NCBI GenBank assembly: GCA_963575745.1
Contig: CAUYUJ010018904.1
Location: 634,276 to 698,275 of the forward strand
Direction of reading: 5' to 3'
DNA length: 64,000 nt
Source: Prorocentrum cordatum
Taxonomy: Eukaryota; Sar; Dinophyceae; Prorocentrales; Prorocentraceae
Numbering within the stretch: the first letter of the stretch is position 1; each line of letters opens with the position of its first letter. Below the pieces are notes generated by a model. It was not told the DNA's origin. It saw only the letters and a list, made by a program, of their open reading frames with translations, and searched no databases. Below, piece by piece: positions 48,753 through 58,261 of this stretch. Both the position numbers and the translations under genes were made by a program.

Positions 48753-50949
48753 TCAGTGCAAAGCAAGAATGTCGCCAGAGGCGAGCTCCGACCAAGCGTG
48801 GCACATCTCAACCGATTCGCCGCTCCACCACGCAAGAAGCAATTCGCCGTCCTTCCGCAGGACTGACGCGTTCGGCGTCCGCTTCTCGATCACGACGCAC
48901 TCGTGCCCAAGAATGAATAGATCGTCCCCCCGTTGGCCCAGAGCTGCGACGCATAGAAAATTGTTCTGCATGCGCACCACGTCGCCTGCCCAAACAAGCA
49001 AGCCTTTGAAAGCAGCGCTGGATGAAAGGACGACGTCGCCGCCGACTGCTTCAGCCAGCAGGGGCGACAACTCCGCATCGCCCCCCCTGAGCCCTGGGCG
49101 CTCGTCGAAACTTTCGAGCTCCTGCAGGCGCGCCAACAGCACGCGAGAAATTGCAGCTTTCTCGAAGCCTTTCAGTATATCTTGGTTGTCCAGAATCATT
49201 TCCGGCAGAAGGTGCGACCTCTCAACAACGAAGCAATCCAACGCAACGTCGAATTTCTCCACTTGCTCGGGAATGTGCGTCGCCAAATGAAACTTTGGTT
49301 TCCAATTGTCGGCCCCGTATGCTTTTTCATGTGCGCCCGCGTGGCGATCAACTGCAGCTCCGAGGGCCGAGGCATCGATGTCGCCCGCCTTCGCCCGTTG
49401 AATTTTGTCAATTACAGCGAAACAATGGCAGAGGGAGGCAACTTCGTCGCGCAGCTCATCGAAATTCGGCAAGACAACAATGCAAGCAAAATGCCGCACC
49501 AGCGGGTAAATGCACAACAACTCTGAGGCGCTGCTTCGCCAATGCTCCTTGGATGCGTTCTCCCTGGCCTTGCAGAAAACAACGCGGGCCTCCCGACACT
49601 TGCGTCGGTGTTGCTGGGGGAAAGACCAGTCTGCCTGGCAGTGCCGTTCCAACTTCGGATAGATGTCCCTCAGAGCAGGAATGGCTTGGCATGCCGACAT
49701 GAAGCAAAACATTTCCTGGGGCGCAACACCATTGCACAAATATACATGCATCCAATCAAAATGGAGCGACGAAACAGGGCCGACCTGCCCTCGGAGGTCT
49801 GCGTCCGCCAACAACCCATCAGGATTAAAATTGATGCCGTGTGCTTTCTCGTGGCGCACAAATGCGGCTTTCGATATTGTCCCTTGTAAGTGCGTCAACT
49901 CGTCGTGGGCTCCCCATACGGCCTCGTCAGAATTACAAATGAATGCGCTGCGGTCCCTGCATGTGATTTCCACCAACCGATTGGGCGCGGCGCCAGCGCC
50001 AGCAATGCCTGAGCCTTTCTTGAGCACGTTGGCGCACTTCAGACACGGTCGGATCCCTGCAGATCCTTTCGCGCCGAGGCCCCTGGACAAAGCGACCTCG
50101 TCTCCCAAGTGCACGGCAAATTTCGCGAAGAACATTGTCGGCCCGCCCTGTAGCGGCAAGGCCACGCCATCCACGAGATTGCCGTCCTCAAGAAGCAAGC
50201 GACGCAGCAACGACTTGATCGTGCCCGAGAGGCCACCGCGAATTTTCTCCACTTGTGCCGACCTGATCACGCCCAGGGGGAACCAACAGCAATCGTGCCG
50301 AAGGGCATGCTTGAATTCTAGAAACGAAATGTAAAATGCAACGAACTTCCTGCGGTTATGCGGTCGCAGCACAGCTCCAGGCGTGACCTCGTCGTGCGCA
50401 AGGATCACGTTCCACGGCCTTGCTGGGGTGATAGGCGCGGCCGCGAACATGCGCTTCAGCGCTGGGGACACCTCGACTAACCGTTGAACCAAGCGGGCAG
50501 GCCTCAGCGGGATGCGCCAAGCAGGCGCGCCGCGAACCCCCTGCACCACCCCCTCCCGCCCTGGGGGGGGGGGAAGGGGGAAGGGGGGAATGGGTGGAGG
50601 GGGGGAAGGGGCAGGGGGAGAGGAGAAAACTGGCACCAGAAAAAAATCCAGATGCCGTTGTTGATTTTTTGCGGCCCAAGAAAGACGCGCTGCTTGGTGC
50701 GCCCCGCGACGTCCTTGCAATGTGCCACTCAAAGGACCCGCCGTCGCACAGCGGCAATTCCAGAGAACGCGACATCTCTCTATCGTACTCCATCTTCGCG
50801 GCGGCCTTGGCCTCATGCGCAGAGACCTCCTCTTCGATGGGCGCTTGCCTCAGTCGGCGGAGGACCTCGCACAAACCAGCGCACGTCACGCCTGGAATGG
50901 TCACCAGCCTCCCAAGGCGGCGGCGCTTCTCGAGAACTTGCTTACCCAT
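48753..50949 (-). CDS. Gene E: DDE-transposase-like protein, 672 aa, one GC-AG intron
   Basis: Exon 1 is 50949-50719 (77 codons, MGKQVLEKRR to GSFEWHI); exon 2 is 50540-48753 (595 codons plus TGA). I chose the ATG at 50949 because coding similarity starts there. The intron opens GCAAGG and ends GCAG. Candidate catalytic acids of an RNase-H-like transposase are D127 (LAHDEVTPG), D339 (FDWMHVY) and E517 (CFVVERS), with a CxxC insert at C243/C246 and a KPKFHLATH segment (491-499) before the glutamate, as in CACTA/KDZ-type enzymes. I know this layout as a recurrent dinoflagellate element protein; its chemistry is inferred. It probably cuts and joins element ends in the nucleus. The frame is intact throughout, unlike genes A and B. 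Confidence 0.75.
50541..50718 (-). other. Intron of gene E (178 bp, GC-AG)
   Basis: On the minus strand it starts GCAAGGACGTCG and ends GGGTGGTGCAG. Removing it joins the two halves in frame (phase 0). Inverted words containing CCAAGCAG lie just inside the donor end (50687-50705) and just past the acceptor (50511-50531). Confidence 0.65.
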
Positions 50950-51042
50950 GATGGCCACGCGGGCGCTGGGGCGCGGGACTCGGGCACTCCTGAGCCCAAG
51001 CGCTGAATGTAAAGCAGGTGAAGGGTGCAAGCCGTCGCGCCG

Positions 51043-51263
51043 AGCGATTCAATCGCTTCCGAGAGAGGGCGCCGCTTCATAGCGAGTGAATCGCTAACGA
51101 AATGAGCGATTGAATCGCTAACGAAATCAGCGAGTGAATCGCTAACGAAATGAGCGATTGAATCGCTAACGAAATGAGCGATTGAATCGCTAACGAAATC
51201 AGCGAGTGAATCGCTAACGAAATGAGCGATTGAATCGCTAACGAAATGAGCGAGTGAATCGCT
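51043..51263. repeat. Quasi-palindrome array 2 (between genes D and E), 9 copies
   Basis: One AGCGATTCAATCGCT at 51043, then eight copies exactly 24 bases apart from 51081 to 51249 with centres GTGAA or TTGAA, joined by AACGAAATN. The array lies about 95 bases upstream of gene E's ATG and 115 downstream of gene D's stop. Confidence 0.97.
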
Positions 51264-51380
51264 AACGGAATGAATGATTTTTTTCTCCGACGCCGCATCT
51301 CAGCCCGAGAGATGTCAAGAGGCGGTCACTCGCGCAGCATGCTCGTTGCTGCACTTCCCCTCTCCTCCCGCAGGGGAGCC

Positions 51381-53078
51381 TCAGTCGTCGAAAGTGCTGA
51401 GCGCTGTCTCCGCCTGCGCGCACTTCTTCTCAGCCGCGTCTGCCTTCTCCTTCACCGTCGCAAGCTGAATGGACAGCACGGCGTTCTTGGACAGGGTATC
51501 CTGGGCCGCGGCCGCGAGAGCGTCGAGGTCCTTGATGTGCCACGCCAGGGCCTTGCTGTGGTCCTTGTGCAGCTTGCTTGCCTTGGGGTTGTTCAACAAC
51601 CCTTTTGCCTTGAAAGCGAGCGGGCTCACCTTGGCCAGGATCTTGACGGCGTCGCTCATCATCTTCTTGGTGGCTGAGGTTGGCGCGAGTTGCTCCTTTC
51701 CCTTGCCTTTGCCTTTGTTCTTGCCTTGGTGCTGCTGCGGGCTGGCGGTGCGCTCCTTTGCGGCGGTCAGGGACTGGCGGACCTCTTCCTCGACGCTTTT
51801 GTCGTCCTTGTAATCAATGTTCACGCAGTAGAGCGTGCCGAGGACATCATCTTGTTTCTTGTCTTTGCACAGCCTCTTAATCCTCTTTGCGGAGTAGCCC
51901 TTCTTCTTGTAGACGCTGAGTGGGAGGTATTTCCCCTGCCTGCCTGAGGCGCGGCTCTCGCGGCATACCCTCGTGAACGTTTCCACCGCAATCTTCTCGA
52001 CCACTGCCTTCCCGTTCGCCTCCTTGACGTCGTTCCAAAAAGTATCTTTCTCTTCCTGTGAAAGCGACTTGAAGGATTGCGGCGGCCATCCTCCGAAAAT
52101 CCTGTGGAGCTGAGTGTGCCGCGAACTGCACGTTGAGCACTGCCAAACATTCCTTTTCTTGCCTACAATCCTTGCTACGAGCGGCTCTACGGGCTTCTTG
52201 CACTTGGTGCAAACGGGGTTGCGATCGAAGCGCGGCACCGCGTCGATAGCCGTCTGATCAGGGGCAGCGGCGCACGGTGGCTGGACCTCGGCGGGTTCTG
52301 TCGGGACCTCCGAGCTCCTCGGCGCGGCCGGTTTCTTGCGTTTCTTTTTGGCGGTCTTGGAGCGCTTCCCCTTGTTCTTCCCCTTCTTCTTTTTCTTGGC
52401 CTTCTCGCCGTCCTCGCCGCTGACGCCGTAGTCGGCGCCCTCGGCGCCGTCGTCTCCGCCAGTCCCGGCCTCGTCTGCGTCGGCGCCGTCGCCGTCGGCG
52501 TCGGCTGGCCAGCCTTCGGCGCCTTCGGAGGCCCTCCTCTTCTTGCCCCCCTTCTTCTCCTCAACTGCGGGCGCAGCCGCGCCGCCGCGGTCGCCTCCTT
52601 CGTCAAGGTGTTCGGGTTCGGGCCCCCACTCCCAGGACCAGTCGTCCTCCTCGGGCGCAAGGCCTGCCACTGCCTTGGCTGCCCTGACCCTGGCCTTCTT
52701 GGGAGGGCGCTTGGCCTTGCCTGCGCGGCTTGCGCCGTGAGCGGCCACTTCGGCGGCATCCTCTGGGGCCATCCCTAGCTCTTCGGCAAGTGTCACTGGC
52801 TCTCCCTCGGGGGTTTCCTCTGGCTCCTCGGGGGGTTCCTGTTTGACGTCGTCTAGCTGCCCCGCGCGGGCCGCCGAAGCCACGACGGAGAACTCGAACA
52901 GCGAGCGCTGCTTCTTGACCTCCACGCGCTTGGGCGGGGCGGAGACGCGCGGCGGGGCGGCAGCCGACATCTGCTGCAGCAGGCACGCCGCAGGCTCGTC
53001 CATACCTCGGTTGCGCGAGCGCTCCCGAGCGACCCGAGAGCAGGAAGCGCTGCTTTGAGCCCAGAGTGGCTGCAGCAA
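51381..53078 (-). CDS. Gene D: 565-aa basic/acidic protein with zinc-ribbon-like pair and coiled coil
   Basis: One open exon ending LSTFDD and TGA at 51381. The start is uncertain: M1 at 53078, or M26 (MDEPAACLL, 53003), or M37 (52970); M26 or M37 look better because the first 25 residues are poor in protein-like character. Residues 70-275 are low-complexity acidic and Lys-rich with nuclear-signal-like KKKKKGKNKGK. A four-cysteine site follows (C290xxC293, C314xxC317), then HRIFGGWPP. Residues 340-430 form a basic helical domain, and 500-560 are a coiled-coil-like helix. I know the CxxC plus HRIFG block from dinoflagellate repetitive genes; function unknown, possibly DNA- or RNA-binding partner of the transposase. 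Confidence 0.72.
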   Translation of the reverse strand: MLQPLWAQSSASCSRVARERSRNRGMDEPAACLLQQMSAAAPPRVSAPPKRVEVKKQRSLFEFSVVASAARAGQLDDVKQEPPEEPEETPEGEPVTLAEELGMAPEDAAEVAAHGASRAGKAKRPPKKARVRAAKAVAGLAPEEDDWSWEWGPEPEHLDEGGDRGGAAAPAVEEKKGGKKRRASEGAEGWPADADGDGADADEAGTGGDDGAEGADYGVSGEDGEKAKKKKKGKNKGKRSKTAKKKRKKPAAPRSSEVPTEPAEVQPPCAAAPDQTAIDAVPRFDRNPVCTKCKKPVEPLVARIVGKKRNVWQCSTCSSRHTQLHRIFGGWPPQSFKSLSQEEKDTFWNDVKEANGKAVVEKIAVETFTRVCRESRASGRQGKYLPLSVYKKKGYSAKRIKRLCKDKKQDDVLGTLYCVNIDYKDDKSVEEEVRQSLTAAKERTASPQQHQGKNKGKGKGKEQLAPTSATKKMMSDAVKILAKVSPLAFKAKGLLNNPKASKLHKDHSKALAWHIKDLDALAAAAQDTLSKNAVLSIQLATVKEKADAAEKKCAQAETALSTFDD

Positions 53079-53113
53079 GGCGCAGTGGGGTCGTGAGCTC
53101 GGGAGCGCGTCTG

Positions 53114-53212
53114 AGCGAGTGAATCGCTTGTCTGAGCGAGTGAATCGCTTGTCTGAGCGAGTGTATCGATAGTCTGAGCGAGTGAATCGCTTGTCTGAGC
53201 GAGTGTATCGCT
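53114..53212. repeat. Quasi-palindrome array 3 (upstream of gene D), 5 copies
   Basis: Copies at 53114, 53135, 53156, 53177 and 53198, exactly 21 bases apart, with centres GTGAA or GTGTA; the third ends TCGAT instead of TCGCT. The linker is TGTCTG. Confidence 0.96.
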
Positions 53213-53307
53213 AACCTCAGCAAGCGAAACAAGGTCTCAGCGATCCTCGCTCTCTCGCCCCCCCCGCCCCCATCCAAACAGAAAAGCGCAAACCACGGAT
53301 GGCGACG

Positions 53308-53512
53308 TCACGTTGGACCACCGTTGGGCCACCCACGTTGGACCCCCGTTGGACCACCGTTGGACCACGGTGGTCCAACGCGTTGGACCCCTGTTGGACC
53401 ACCGTTGGACCACCGTTGGACCACCGTTGGACCACGTTGGACCACCTACTGTTGGACCACCCACGTTGGACCACCGTTGGACCACCGTTGGACCACCAAT
53501 CGCCGTAGGGCT
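53308..53512. repeat. 11-bp satellite TTGGACCACCG
   Basis: About 18 units of GTTGGACCACC, with a few variants (GTTGGACCCC, GTTGGGCCACC), between genes C and D inside the element. Confidence 0.95.
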
Positions 53513-53519
53513 TGGAGGG

Positions 53520-53760
53520 TGGGTGGGCATGCGGTATCCGAAACCACACCAGAAACGAGCGTCAAAATTGTAACGAATATTGACGCTCCCTCTCGGGCCT
53601 TGTCCTTTTCTCTCTGATCTGTCCTTCTCGGTTTTTTCTCCTCCTTCTCCTCCTCCTACTCTTCTTCATCCTCATCCTCTCTCAACCCTCCTCTTTACTT
53701 TCTCCTCCCCCCCCCTCCTCCTCTCCCCTCTCATCTTGGCGGGTCGCGCATGGGCGGGCT
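53520..53760. other. Spacer, pyrimidine-rich
   Basis: C/T-rich DNA (53600-53740) between the satellite and the next palindrome array. No coding frame. Confidence 0.6.
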
Positions 53761-53771
53761 GAAGAGGAGCC

Positions 53772-53825
53772 AGCGATTCGATCGCTCAAATGGGGTTTCG
53801 AGGAAGAGCCAGCGATTCGATCGCT
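53772..53825. repeat. Quasi-palindrome array 4 (downstream of gene C), 2 copies
   Basis: AGCGATTCGATCGCT at 53772 and 53811, 39 bases apart, each preceded by GAGCC and followed by CAA. Confidence 0.93.
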
Positions 53826-53921
53826 CAAGTTGGGTCACGAGGGTGCTATTATTTGTTCACAGAATCGGCGGGCTCCCGAGACAGGCCGAGCGCAGGGCAG
53901 CAGGCCGCGTCTTGGAGTGGC

Positions 53922-54686
53922 TCAGCCCACGTGGCGCATGCAGATGCTCTCGAGCGTCTTCTTGGCGCCAGAGATCGCAGCAGCGCTGTCCTCGAACGCC
54001 TTCGCTGCGCTGCGTGCGATGGTCGCGGCGTGCTCCGTCGCAGTCAGAGACCTGTCAAGGCAATCCATGACCTGCTGCAGCTCGCCCTTGCGCACCGTGA
54101 TGTCCCGCGTCACCACTGTCTTCGTCTTGTACTGGCCGACTGGTCCTGAAGACCGCTGTTTTGACGGTCCTGCCTGGCTTGTTTCTTCCTTTTTTTTGCT
54201 TTGCCTTTTTTTTTTTTTTTTTCTTATGCTTCCATTTTTGCTTTTCTGTTTTCCTTCTTTTTCACCTTCTTTTCCCTCCCATCCTGTTTTTCATTGGCGT
54301 TTTCTCCTCTCCTCCTTTTCTCACTACTCCTCCTCCCTCTCCTTGCCCGTGCTATTTCTTATTCCTTTTGCGTCCTGTTTTTTTCTTTTCCTGTTTTTCG
54401 GTTCCACGGATGGCGCGGGGCGCTTCTTGCTCTTCTGCGTGCCCAGCTCGTAGACAATGAACGCGTCATTGTCTGCCTCCTGCAACGCCGCCTCCCACTC
54501 GAGGGCGTTGTCCTCGTTGTGGTAGGTAGAACACCACAAGTGGTTCGCCACCTTTTCCTTCACGATGTCCCTGTCAGGGTCCGAGAAGATGCACGAGCCA
54601 GCTTTCTTGCAATCGCCGCGAGGGCAAAAGCCGCGCCACAGCCATTCACTCCCGCTGGAACTCGCGGCCTCCGACGGCCCATCCAT
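53922..54686 (-). CDS. Gene C: 182-aa protein with CCCH-like cysteines, one GC-AG intron
   Basis: Exon 1 is 54686-54372 (105 codons, MDGPSEAASSSG to NRKRKKQD); exon 2 is 54155-53922 (77 codons plus stop, RSSGPVGQYKTK to LESICMRHVG). C21, C26, C32 and H49, with C52 and H56, form a compact cysteine/histidine cluster resembling CCCH zinc-binding sites. A basic nuclear-signal-like end of exon 1 follows, then a helical exon 2 that resembles a coiled coil. I associate the N-terminal cluster with small proteins of dinoflagellate elements; nucleic-acid binding is inferred. The reading is intact on both exons. Confidence 0.68.
54156..54371 (-). other. Intron of gene C (216 bp, GC-AG, purine-rich)
   Basis: Starts GCAAAAGG and ends CAAAACAG on the minus strand, phase 0. 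It is A/G-rich. CAGGACGCAAAA spans the donor and CAGGACCGTCAAAA lies just before the acceptor, a near direct repeat. Confidence 0.65.
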
Positions 54687-54795
54687 CGCTGCCCGCCGAG
54701 CGCGCCTTGGCCCTTGGCCGCTGAGAAAGAAAACCGTTCTAAACAGATTGAGCCCAGACGAATGCAGATGACTACTCGCGCGGCCCGCCCCATGG

Positions 54796-54811
54796 AGCGA
54801 ATGCAATCGCT
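54796..54811. repeat. Quasi-palindrome 5 (upstream of gene C), 1 copy
   Basis: AGCGAATGCAATCGCT, one base longer than the consensus, 110 bases upstream of the ATG of gene C. Confidence 0.85.
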
Positions 54812-54819
54812 GAGAGGAA

Positions 54820-55245
54820 ATGCAGCGGGCAGGGGTGCAAGGATGCCGACGCATCGAATGGGGGCTGAGCGAGGAGGTCGAGCAAGCCGAGGCGACCGAA
54901 GGGGGGAGAGAACGGCCCGCCGCATCTGGGGCACTTCTTTGCGCCAGTAACTTCCCACGAGGGGCTCGCCAAATCTGGGGGCCTTCATTGCGTCAATAAC
55001 ATCCCACGAAGGGACCGCCAAATCTGGGACCCATTTTTGGCGTCAGTAAATTCCTAAAGGGCCCGCCCAAAAACTGAGACCAGAGATTTTGGCCTGGGTC
55101 GCTGCGGAGATTTTGACCTACGAACGGCGCCCGTGGCGTGGATCGCCGCGGAGATTTTGGCCTGGATCGCGGCGGAGGGCGGCGCGGGGATTTTGGCCTG
55201 GATCGCGACGAAGAGAGGAGAGATAGACGAGAGAGGTGACCTGCA
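54820..55245. other. Spacer between genes B and C
   Basis: Three imperfect copies of a unit of about 60 bases with CCGCCAAATCTGGG and GTCAGTAA words (54930-55060), then four of a unit with GGATCGCGGCGGAGATTTTGG character (55080-55210). No gene. Confidence 0.6.
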
Positions 55246-55246
55246 T

Positions 55247-55288
55247 AGCGATTCAATCGCTTGTGAACTGCATAGCGAGTCAATCGCT
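55247..55288. repeat. Quasi-palindrome array 6 (downstream of gene B), 2 copies
   Basis: AGCGATTCAATCGCT at 55247 and AGCGAGTCAATCGCT at 55274, 27 bases apart, each preceded by CTGCAT. The second copy ends only 12 bases from gene B's stop codon. Confidence 0.95.
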
Positions 55289-55299
55289 GTTTTTTTTTC

Positions 55300-56038
55300 T
55301 CAAATGTCCTCGAGGTCATGAGGGTCCCAGGCGGCCTGCGCCCGCGGCGCCCGCGTGCCTTCGGGGGCGCTGCCCTTGCTGCCCTTGCCGTCCTTGCCGC
55401 CCTTGCTGCGCTCGGAGAAGGCGCCGCCCTTGCTCTGCTCCTGGCCTTTGCCGCTCCTGGAAGAGGCGCCCTGGCCGCCGCCCATGCCCTTGTAGTCCGA
55501 AGGCCGCTTCGGCACGTGGCCTGCTTGCCAGCCCCAGCCGCCGTAGCCGTACTTCTCCTCGAAGAACTCCCTGGACGTGCCACCGCGTTTCTTCCGACGC
55601 CGCTCGCCTTCTGACCATCTGTTGCCGCGCCACATCGTCGGCCCCCCCCTCGCTTGGAGGAGGCGGGCCGCGCATGGCCCATGGCACGGCGAACTGCTTT
55701 GCCATGTCCTCCTCGTCCTTGAGAGCCTGCGGGGTGTTCCACAGGAAGGTCATCCTCGCTTGCTTGCGCCTCGGGTTCTCCGCGTCGCCGTCGCTGTCGG
55801 GCTCGCCCTAGCCGCTGGCGCGCCACCCGCCCTTGCAGCCTTTGCCCTTGTCGGCGGCGCTCCGCCCCTCGGACTCTGAGTCTGAGATGGGACTCATGCG
55901 GGGCTCTGAGTTTGAGGTTGGATTCATGCGCGATTCGTTGCCAGCGCCCCCGCTCTCCTGGGCCCCCTCCTGGAACTGCGCAAAGGGGTCGCCCAAAGAC
56001 AGCAACGATTGCAGTGACCTCTCCGCGTCGTCGGCCAT
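55300..56038 (-). pseudogene. Gene B: about 245-aa protein, broken by TAG and a one-base frameshift
   Basis: It starts MADDAERSLQSLLSLGDPF at 56038. The frame meets TAG at 55808-55810 (after GGWRASG), then continues in the same frame through EPDSDGDAENPRRKQARMTF and LWNTPQALKDEEDMAKQF. At a run of eight G on the minus strand (55642-55649) the homologous reading moves by one base into MWRGNRWSEGERRRKK and FFEEKYGYGGWGWQ, ending DPHDLEDI at 55300. I know the MTFLWNTPQAL...FFxxKYG order from dinoflagellate element proteins; function unknown. The homopolymer shift could be a sequencing error; the TAG is a substitution and less easily explained that way. No zinc or membrane motif is visible; the tail is Gly/Lys/Ser-rich. 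Confidence 0.65.
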
Positions 56039-56128
56039 TGTCGCTGGCGCGGCCGCCGAGGCCTTGAGCCGAGGCCTTGAGCCGAAATGGCAATGCGAAG
56101 GCACGGTCGCAGGGGCGCTCCGCGAGCA

Positions 56129-56209
56129 AGCGAATGCATCGCTGACGCAGGGTTGAGGTGAAGGGAGCGCTGCTTCGATGGGAGGTCGGAGGAAAGCGAA
56201 TGCATCGCT
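56129..56209. repeat. Quasi-palindrome array 7 (upstream of gene B), 2 copies
   Basis: AGCGAATGCATCGCT at 56129 and 56195, 66 bases apart, each followed by GACGCAGGGTTG. They lie 91-171 bases upstream of gene B's ATG. Confidence 0.95.
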
Positions 56210-56269
56210 GACGCAGGGTTGGGGGTTGGCTTGAGGGGTCGAGGCCTCATCCATAACTCTCCCCTCTCA

Positions 56270-56375
56270 CCCTCCTCTCTTCCCTCTCCCCTCTCACCCC
56301 TCTCACCCCTCTCACCCCTCCTACCCCTCTCCAAGTCAGCGGTCCATCACTCTCCCCTCTCACCCCTCTCACCCT
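56270..56375. repeat. CTCTCACCCC short repeats
   Basis: Ten-base CTCTCACCCC units in the spacer between genes A and B. Confidence 0.85.
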
Positions 56376-56386
56376 GTCTATCCCCA

Positions 56387-56417
56387 AGCGAATGAATCGC
56401 TTAGCGAGTGGATCGCC
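56387..56417. repeat. Quasi-palindrome array 8 (downstream of gene A), 2 copies
   Basis: AGCGAATGAATCGCT at 56387 and the variant AGCGAGTGGATCGCC at 56403, one base apart. They lie about 300 bases beyond gene A's stop. Confidence 0.9.
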
Positions 56418-56710
56418 TTCTTTTTTTTTTCATCGCAGGCAACGGTAAGGCACGCCCTCACAAGAGTAAAAGTGAGCGGCAGGGTTCCCTGGGGCGCTCG
56501 CGCGGCTTACCCAAACGCTAGGATGCGCTCTCCAGGGCCCCATATACAGAAGCGCGGTAGCGAAATGCATTGGACGCTCTGTCCGAAACACCGCAGCATG
56601 ACTATGAGCGTGCGGCGTGTGGCACGGCCCAGGCCGAAATACATCTGGCAAAGTGCGTGGCGGACCCAGCGCGGCCGAGAGCGCCTCAGGAAACCTACAC
56701 ACATTATGAG

Positions 56711-58160
56711 CTACTTACCCAGCAGCTTTGAAATCCTGAGCCGCTCTTTGCAACCCGAGCACCCCTTATTGGCGTAACGACACTTCGAACACCCGAGCTT
56801 CTTGATGGGCTTGAACAGGGGTGACACGGTGACGCCCTTCCCGTGGCCTTCGCCCGTCGTCTTAGCCCCAGCCTTCGTCGCCTTTGCTTTCGCCTTCCCC
56901 TTTGCCTTCCCCTTTGCCTTCGGCTTCGGGCCCTCCCCCTTCTCCTTGGCCACGAGTCCGTGCAGGATGTCCTCGGTGACCGAGGCGACGTCCTCCTTCT
57001 TGGGGGGAGTCACGTTCTTTTTGGCGACGCTGGCTGCTGCAGGCGTCCCTGGCGACGGTGGCGTTGGCGCTGCTGGCGACGGTGCCCCTTCTGAGGCGGA
57101 AGATGGAAGAGAACTCGGGGCAGCGACCTCCACGGCTGCGAACGCCGAGGCCGCGGCACGTTTCGCGCCGCCTCCCAGGATCTTGAGGTACAAAGGGCCC
57201 GTCTGAGCGCCGACGTCCGCCCGCCGCAAGTTATCGAACATGAGCTGCATCATCTGCAAAACGTCGGGCTGCGACGCCGAGGCGCTCATCATCTGCGCCC
57301 CCGTGGCCTGCTGCTTTGTGTTGCGGCATGGGTACGTAGCCTGGACGGAGCGAATCGCGGCTTCTGGCGCGGGGCATGCAGCTGGCAACTCGTCGCCATA
57401 CACTTGCTTGAAGAAGCCAGGGTGGTTCTCGCAGAACGTCGAGGGGGACGTAGGCAGCTCGGTCAGCCGAACGGGGGGCGCAGGAAGCCTCGAAACCTTC
57501 GTGGGTGAAATTGCGGCCAGGTGAAACTGCCTCCTCCTCCTCCCCCTCCTCCTCCTCCTCCCCCACCCTCCCTTCTCCTAGGTCCCCCTCCCCTCGACGA
57601 GGGCCGCAATTTCAGCTGCAGCCTGGCGCTTGAACACGCGCTTGGTCTGCTGGAGGCACGAGTACTTTGCAGCCCACGCCAAATTCTTCGCGGTCTCGGC
57701 TCCGTCCACGGCCATGCGCCACATCGCCGTCAACATCTGATACGTGCCTTCGGTCGGGTTGCGAAGACCTAAGCTAATCGCAACATCAACCAGCACGTTG
57801 AGCTTCGCTTCCTCGGGCACGTCGGTCCGCGCCAACTGGTGCCACGAGCCCGCTGTCAGGTACCCGAAGATGCACTCATAATCCTGCTGAGCCATTTCGC
57901 AAACCCACGGCGCTGCCAGAAGCCACGATGCTGCCGAGCTTCTCCAACAGCCTCCCCTTGGAAACCTCGGACCAGGGTTGCGCTGCGACGAGAGACGAGA
58001 GGGTTGTCACCTGCGTGGGCTGCAGCCTCGCGCTCCCGAATGCCTGCACGAGCATCCTTTCCTGCGCGGCCGCCACCGTATCGAAACAGGGCTGCCCTTG
58101 CACTGCCTCGAGCAATCGCCCGACGGCCTCGACTTGGTCGCGCAAGCGCTGGGCAGCCAT
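56711..58160 (-). CDS. Gene A: 371-aa protein with C-terminal cysteine cluster; upstream extension out of frame
   Basis: Exon 1 from the ATG at 57895 (MAQQDYECIFGYLTAGSW) runs to about 57596; exon 2 is 57526-56711 (FHLAAISPTKVSRLPAPP to ISKLLGK plus stop). The acceptor is GAGGCAG at 57527; the donor is not settled (GA or GC type). Exon 2 has a YPCRNTK block, a Pro/Ala linker, a KAKGKAKGKAK basic stretch and a final C346xxC349, C356xxC359 cluster, probably nucleic-acid-binding. Upstream, a 94-codon frame (58160 to 57876, MAAQRLRDQVEAVGRLLEAV) reads like an N-terminal helical domain but joins the main frame only if one base is dropped near 57896, so either it is a frameshift or translation starts at 57895. 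Family seen in dinoflagellate elements; role unknown. Confidence 0.62.
57527..57595 (-). other. Short intron of gene A (about 70 bp)
   Basis: Purine-rich on the minus strand, ending GGAGGCAG. A perfect 12-base inverted repeat brackets it: GAAATTGCGGCC at 57507-57518 and GGCCGCAATTTC at 57602-57613. Confidence 0.55.
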
Positions 58161-58261
58161 GGCTATGCGGCCCCACCCACCCCAAAAAAAACGCGCGGGC
58201 TTGCGTATGCAAACGGCTTCGAATGATGGCGCAGTGGGGGCGGCATGGGCAGGGGCCTCAT

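Noticed and set aside
51081-51263. CRISPR-like regular array
   Set aside because: Repeats and spacers are too short (15 and 9 bases), spacers are identical, the genome is eukaryotic and there are no cas genes. The 77-bp and 152-bp arrays also lack unique spacers.
54993-56129. Minus frame of 378 codons across gene B
   Set aside because: Arg/Ala-rich wrong-frame reading; the homologous reading is in the other two frames, with MADDAERS and MTFLWNTPQ.
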